DNA from: Anaerolineaceae bacterium UBA4890
GTDB taxonomy: Bacteria; Chloroflexota; Anaerolineae; Anaerolineales; Anaerolineaceae
Assembly (NCBI GenBank): GCA_002399085.1
Contig: DHCY01000003.1
Location: 1-55,814 of the forward strand
DNA length: 55,814 bases
Reading direction: 5' to 3'
The notes under the pieces were generated by a model. It saw only the letters and a program-made list of their open reading frames with translations. It was not told where the DNA came from and did not search any database. The translations under genes were made by a program, and so were the position numbers. The first letter of the stretch is position 1, and each line of letters begins with the position of its first letter. Of the stretch, positions 52,352 to 55,814 are shown piece after piece.

Positions 52352-53019
52352 AACTGGAAAGAATCGTTGCCCTGGTGCCCATGCGCCATGATTCAAAACG
52401 CGTGCCTGGAAAAAACTATCGCCCGATGTGCGGCAAACCGCTTTATGCACATATTGTTGAGACCTTGTTGAGCTGCCCTGAGATCGCCGAAGTGGTCGTG
52501 GACACGGATTCGCCGATCATCATCGATGGTTTGGCGAAAGATTACCCACAGGTGACGGTGCTGCGGCGCCCGGAAGAACTGCGCGCTGATACCACCCCGA
52601 CCAACGAAATATTGGTGCACGACACCAGCCTGGTTGGGGCAGACCTTTATTTGCAAACCCACTCCACCAACCCGCTGCTGAAAAGTGCCACAATTTCGCG
52701 GGCGATCCAGCAGCTGCGCGAGCTTTACCCCGAACATGACTCTCTTTTCAGCGTCACTCGCCTGCAAACCCGGTTTTGGGATCAACTGGGCAGGGCTATC
52801 AACCACAACCCGGCGGTGCTCTTGCGCACGCAGGATCTGCCGCCGATCTATGAAGAGAACTCCTGTCTCTACCTTTTCACCCGCGAAACACTGCTCAACC
52901 GCCGCAACCGTTTGGGGGACCGCCCGTTCATGTTCGAAATGGACGCGCGTGAAGCAACTGACATTGATGAAGAACTTGATTTCGTCATCGCTGAGACATT
53001 AATGAAAATACAAGAATAA
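52348..53019 (+). CDS. CMP-nonulosonate cytidylyltransferase (NeuA/PseF-like)
   Basis: The 223-residue protein has ALVPMRHDSKRVPGKNYRPMCGKPLYAHIVETLL near the N-terminus, VVVDTDSPIIIDGLA and LYLQTHSTNPLLKSATISRAI, a nucleotidyltransferase of the NeuA/PseF/SpsF group. The usual R-x-GSKxIxxKN motif is replaced by RHDSKRVPGKN. It overlaps the preceding gene by 4 bp. With the two fused enzymes, the cluster encodes three cytidylyltransferases. Confidence 0.84.
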   Translation: MKLERIVALVPMRHDSKRVPGKNYRPMCGKPLYAHIVETLLSCPEIAEVVVDTDSPIIIDGLAKDYPQVTVLRRPEELRADTTPTNEILVHDTSLVGADLYLQTHSTNPLLKSATISRAIQQLRELYPEHDSLFSVTRLQTRFWDQLGRAINHNPAVLLRTQDLPPIYEENSCLYLFTRETLLNRRNRLGDRPFMFEMDAREATDIDEELDFVIAETLMKIQE

Positions 53020-53029
53020 ACGAGGTTTT

Positions 53030-54007
53030 ATGAGAACTGTACTGATTACTGCACCATATATGATCCCCTTCATGGATCGATTCACCCCAATTTTGGAGTC
53101 TTTTGGTTTGAACGTGGTCGTTCCCGCTGTGGATGAGCGTTTTGAAGCTGACGAATTACTGCAATATGCCGGTCAATATGAGGGCACCATCTGTGGTGAT
53201 GACCGTTATACTGCCGAAGTGATCGCTGCCAACGCTGGCACCCTGAAAGTGATATCAAAATGGGGTACCGGAGTGGATGCCATTGATGCTGCTGCGGCAG
53301 AAAAGCATGGCATTATGGTTGGTCGCACGCCGAACGCTTTCACTGTGCCGGTTTCTGAGAGCGTTATGGGCTGCATGCTCAGCTTTGCGCGCAATATCCC
53401 CTGGATGGATGACGCTATGAAGGCGGGTGAATGGAAGAAGATTTCCGGTCACACCTTAATGGAATCGACGTTGGGCGTGGTTGGCGTTGGCAACATTGGC
53501 AAAGCTGTTATCCGGCGGGCGCGAGCATTTGGAATGAAGATTTTAGCGAACGACATCATCGAAATTGAACCCGATTTCATTATTGAGCAGGGAATTGAGA
53601 TGACCACCCTGGAAGATTTGCTGCAGCGAGCAGATTACATCAGTTTGAGTGTTTCGCTCAACCCTACTTCTTTTCACTTGATTAATGCCGAAACCCTGGC
53701 ACATGTAAAGCCATCTGCCGTCTTGATCAACAGCTGCCGCGGACCGGTAGTGCACGAAGAAGCCTTGATCGCAGCTTTGCAGGAAGGGCGTCTTCGCGGT
53801 GCCGCACTGGACGTTTTTGAAGAAGAGCCTCTGCCGGTTGACAGCCCCCTAAAAAAGATGAGCAACGTCTTACTCTCGCCTCATAACACCAACAGTAGTC
53901 CATTTTTCTGGGAGCGAATTCACTGGAGCTCCATGCGCAACTTGCTGGTCGGTCTGGGAATTCCGGTGGGAGACATTAACAGCTTGAAGGCGATGGAAAA
54001 GAAATAG
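53030..54007 (+). CDS. D-isomer-specific 2-hydroxyacid dehydrogenase (PGDH-like)
   Basis: The 325-residue protein has GVVGVGNIGKAVIRRA (NAD-binding), NSCRGPVVHEEAL (catalytic arginine), the glutamate in DVFEEEPLP, and LSPHNTNSS (catalytic histidine). It resembles phosphoglycerate or lactate dehydrogenases. In this context it might oxidise a hydroxyacid precursor such as glycerate. A housekeeping serine-synthesis role is also possible. SD GAGG precedes the ATG. Confidence 0.85.
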   Translation: MRTVLITAPYMIPFMDRFTPILESFGLNVVVPAVDERFEADELLQYAGQYEGTICGDDRYTAEVIAANAGTLKVISKWGTGVDAIDAAAAEKHGIMVGRTPNAFTVPVSESVMGCMLSFARNIPWMDDAMKAGEWKKISGHTLMESTLGVVGVGNIGKAVIRRARAFGMKILANDIIEIEPDFIIEQGIEMTTLEDLLQRADYISLSVSLNPTSFHLINAETLAHVKPSAVLINSCRGPVVHEEALIAALQEGRLRGAALDVFEEEPLPVDSPLKKMSNVLLSPHNTNSSPFFWERIHWSSMRNLLVGLGIPVGDINSLKAMEKK

Positions 54008-54063
54008 CACTTGACGCAAGTCAAGGTATTTAAATGGCGAGAAACCACAAGTAAAAGGATAAT

Positions 54064-54828
54064 ATGGATCAGAAGATTAAAACAGTGTTAATCACCGGCG
54101 CTGCAGGCGGGGTTGGACGGGCGACTGTGGCATATTTCGAACAGCGTGGTTTTCGGGTGATTGGAGTTGACCGTTTGCCCAAATATGATGAATTCCCTGT
54201 AGACGGGCTTTACATCCAGGCGGACATCTCGGTACCTGAAAACATGGAAATGATCTTTGCCAAAGCCGAAAGGTTTTCGGCGACCCTGGATGTGCTTGTT
54301 AACAATGCCGCCTACCAGGTGACAAAGCCACTGATCGAAACCAGCGTTGAAGAATGGGATGCGGTCATGAGTTCTAACTTGCGTGCCGTCTATTTGGGGG
54401 CAAAACTGGCTTATCCGATGTTGAAAGCGGCTGGTAATGCCGCGATAGTGAACGTCTCTTCCGTTCATGCCGTGGCGACCTCTGCCAACATTGCCGGCTA
54501 TGCTGCCAGCAAAGGGGGAGTGCTCGCGCTTACCCGCGCCTTGGCGATCGAATTTGCGCCGGATAATATCCGCGTAAATGCTGTTTTGCCTGGCGCGGTC
54601 GACACGCCCATGCTGAGAGCTGGTTTTCATCGTGGTCGTGAAAATGAGGCTTCTGAAGAGGAACAAATGGCAGCCCTGGCTGCAAAAACGGTCAACGGAC
54701 GGGTGGCAAACCCGGAAGAAATCGCCTCGGTGATTTACTTCATGGGTGATAATTCTGTTTCCAGCTTCATCACCGGGCAAGGCTTGCTGGTGGATGGCGG
54801 AGCAACCTGCCGTTTGAGCACAGAGTAG
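54064..54828 (+). CDS. SDR-family oxidoreductase
   Basis: The 254-residue classical SDR has TGAAGGVGRATVAYFEQRG, VLVNNAAYQ, NVSSVHAVATSANIAGYAASKGG (catalytic S, Y, K) and SSFITGQGLLVDGGATCRL. It follows the dehydrogenase by 56 bp. It probably reduces a keto sugar or related intermediate of the cluster; the substrate is unknown. Confidence 0.85.
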   Translation: MDQKIKTVLITGAAGGVGRATVAYFEQRGFRVIGVDRLPKYDEFPVDGLYIQADISVPENMEMIFAKAERFSATLDVLVNNAAYQVTKPLIETSVEEWDAVMSSNLRAVYLGAKLAYPMLKAAGNAAIVNVSSVHAVATSANIAGYAASKGGVLALTRALAIEFAPDNIRVNAVLPGAVDTPMLRAGFHRGRENEASEEEQMAALAAKTVNGRVANPEEIASVIYFMGDNSVSSFITGQGLLVDGGATCRLSTE

Positions 54829-54837
54829 ACGCTGATT

Positions 54838-55629
54838 ATGACCCCTTCTTTGAAAGACCGGCTGATGAATTTTGCCCGCCGCAGTTACGACGGGTTGCGC
54901 CGCCTGCCGGAACTGCCGGCGGAAACCTTTCACCCCTGGCGCATAGAATCGAAGCGCCGCCTGGCTGCCCTCAAAGACACTCACAAAGGCGAGCGCTGCT
55001 TCGTGGTTGGCAATGGACCCTCCCTGAAAAACACAGATCTGTCCAAACTGGAGAATGACTTTTGCATTGGCATGAACCGCATTTTTTTGGCGGCTGATGA
55101 ACTTGGTTTTAGCCCGGATATTCTGGTTTGCGTCAACGATTTGGTGGTGGAACAGTCGGTCGAGGAATTTAGCAACCTGCAAATGCCCAAGTTTTTTGCC
55201 TGGCGAGCACGCAAATGGCTGAAGATGGACCCATGGATGCACTTTCTTTACACATCGTACACCTCGCCCAAGTTTTCGAAAGACGTCCGCGGTCGGGTGT
55301 GGGAAGGGGCAACGGTGACCAATGTTTGCCTGCAGCTGGCGTACCATTTGGGCTTCTCTGTAGTGATTTTGATTGGCGTTGACCACAGTTTTGCCACCAA
55401 GGGCAAACCCAACACCACCATCCAATCCCAGGGTGACGACCCCAATCATTTTTCGGCGGCTTATTTTGGGAAAGGCTTTCGCTGGCAGTTGCCCGACCTG
55501 GAGACCTCGGAGCTGGGCTACCGCATGGCGCGCCAGGCGTATGAAGAGAGTGGGCGCAGGGTTTTGGACGCGACCGTGGGTGGTAGGCTGGATATTTTCG
55601 AAAAGGTTGATTACGAGAGCTTGTTTTAA
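54838..55629 (+). CDS. DUF115/MptE-like protein
   Basis: The 263-residue protein has CFVVGNGPSLKNTDLSKLENDFCIGMNRI (about 55-85), FSPDILVCVNDLVVEQ, WEGATVTNVCLQLAYHLGFSVVILIGVDHSFA (about 158-189), the DUF115 pattern. The family includes MptE-like 6-hydroxymethylpterin diphosphokinases and the Maf-type proteins involved in nonulosonic acid attachment to surface proteins. Its location last in a nonulosonic-acid cluster favours a role in glycan transfer, but this is inferred. The next 180 bp show only repeat fragments. Confidence 0.8.
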   Translation: MTPSLKDRLMNFARRSYDGLRRLPELPAETFHPWRIESKRRLAALKDTHKGERCFVVGNGPSLKNTDLSKLENDFCIGMNRIFLAADELGFSPDILVCVNDLVVEQSVEEFSNLQMPKFFAWRARKWLKMDPWMHFLYTSYTSPKFSKDVRGRVWEGATVTNVCLQLAYHLGFSVVILIGVDHSFATKGKPNTTIQSQGDDPNHFSAAYFGKGFRWQLPDLETSELGYRMARQAYEESGRRVLDATVGGRLDIFEKVDYESLF

Positions 55630-55655
55630 ATCTATGATCCCGGACATTCTTTAGT

Positions 55656-55814
55656 TTGTCATCCTGAGCTTGTTTTGCGAAGGATCTTGGCGCATGACCG
55701 ACGAGCTCTTGCATATTTGAAATGCAATTCCTTCTTCACGTAAGCATTGACAAGAGGTCTGATTACACACCTTGCGAAAAATTTGTTCCGTTTGCCAATG
55801 TTAAGATCCTTCGC
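55656..55814. repeat. Reverse-oriented interspersed repeat fragments
   Basis: TTGTCATCCTGAG followed by GCGAAGGATCTT (55656-55688) is the reverse complement of the family at 20.8 kb. Another fragment, TTAAGATCCTTCGC, ends the window at 55814 in forward orientation. The stretch between them shows no gene. Confidence 0.75.

Noticed and set aside
54088..55647. 519-codon open frame on the minus strand
   Set aside because: It is antisense to two well-supported genes (SDR and DUF115), has no recognisable motif and arises from codon bias on the other strand.

Overview
The window looks like a chromosomal segment of a Chloroflexota bacterium, most likely class Anaerolineae. This is inferred from overall gene style: frequent TTG starts with good Shine-Dalgarno (SD) sites, interspersed 'GATCCTTC...CAGGATGACA' repeats, several secreted proteins ending in a short L-P-[LMF]-[VI] tail, and a large glycan cluster led by a winged-helix regulator. 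No rRNA or marker phylogeny is available here, so the assignment is tentative.

Left part (1-12.3 kb). After a 37-bp tandem repeat come, on the minus strand, an operon nadE - nadD/pncC fusion - comEC, then an Rrf2 regulator. The NAD synthetase has lost its glutaminase catalytic residues, while its partner fuses NMN deamidase (which releases ammonia) to NaMN adenylyltransferase. A secreted M14-like protein that has lost its zinc ligands follows on the plus strand. The gap at 7646-7979 carries the hallmarks of a replication origin: an AT-rich segment, a DnaA-trio run next to a perfect DnaA box, and three further boxes phased at exactly 21 bp. Then come a nucleotidyltransferase/deoxynucleoside kinase pair and an ABC importer of the NMT1/THI5 type (permease, lipoprotein, ATPase).

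Middle part (12.5-32 kb). nadK - zinc-ribbon membrane protein - recN form an operon, followed by glgC and a SpoU-type RNA methyltransferase. Three hairpin repeats, a polysaccharide deacetylase and a BNR-type lipoprotein follow. Two near-perfect parS sites lie at 20.3 kb, supporting an origin-proximal location. Next come a DsrE-like protein, a repeat array, tRNA-Arg(GCG), a decayed pRiA4b-ORF3-like gene, iorAB, a secreted FG-GAP protein, a decayed AbiE-like toxin-antitoxin pair and a secreted 1069-residue metzincin-like protein.

Right part (32.2-55.6 kb). A single plus-strand cluster of 23 tightly packed genes, many overlapping by 1 or 4 bases, starts from a consensus sigma-70 promoter with an inverted repeat over the start. 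It encodes a winged-helix regulator, sugar-nucleotide enzymes, a Wzm/Wzt ABC exporter, two KpsC-like proteins, several glycosyltransferases, two NeuB-type synthases, and three cytidylyltransferases, two of them fused to other domains (SpsF-methyltransferase and NeuA-HAD phosphatase). A DUF115/MptE-like protein is last. Together they would make, activate and export a surface glycan that probably contains nonulosonic-acid-like sugars. Several expected pathway steps (PseC-type aminotransferase, acetyltransferase, UDP-sugar hydrolase) are not in the window.
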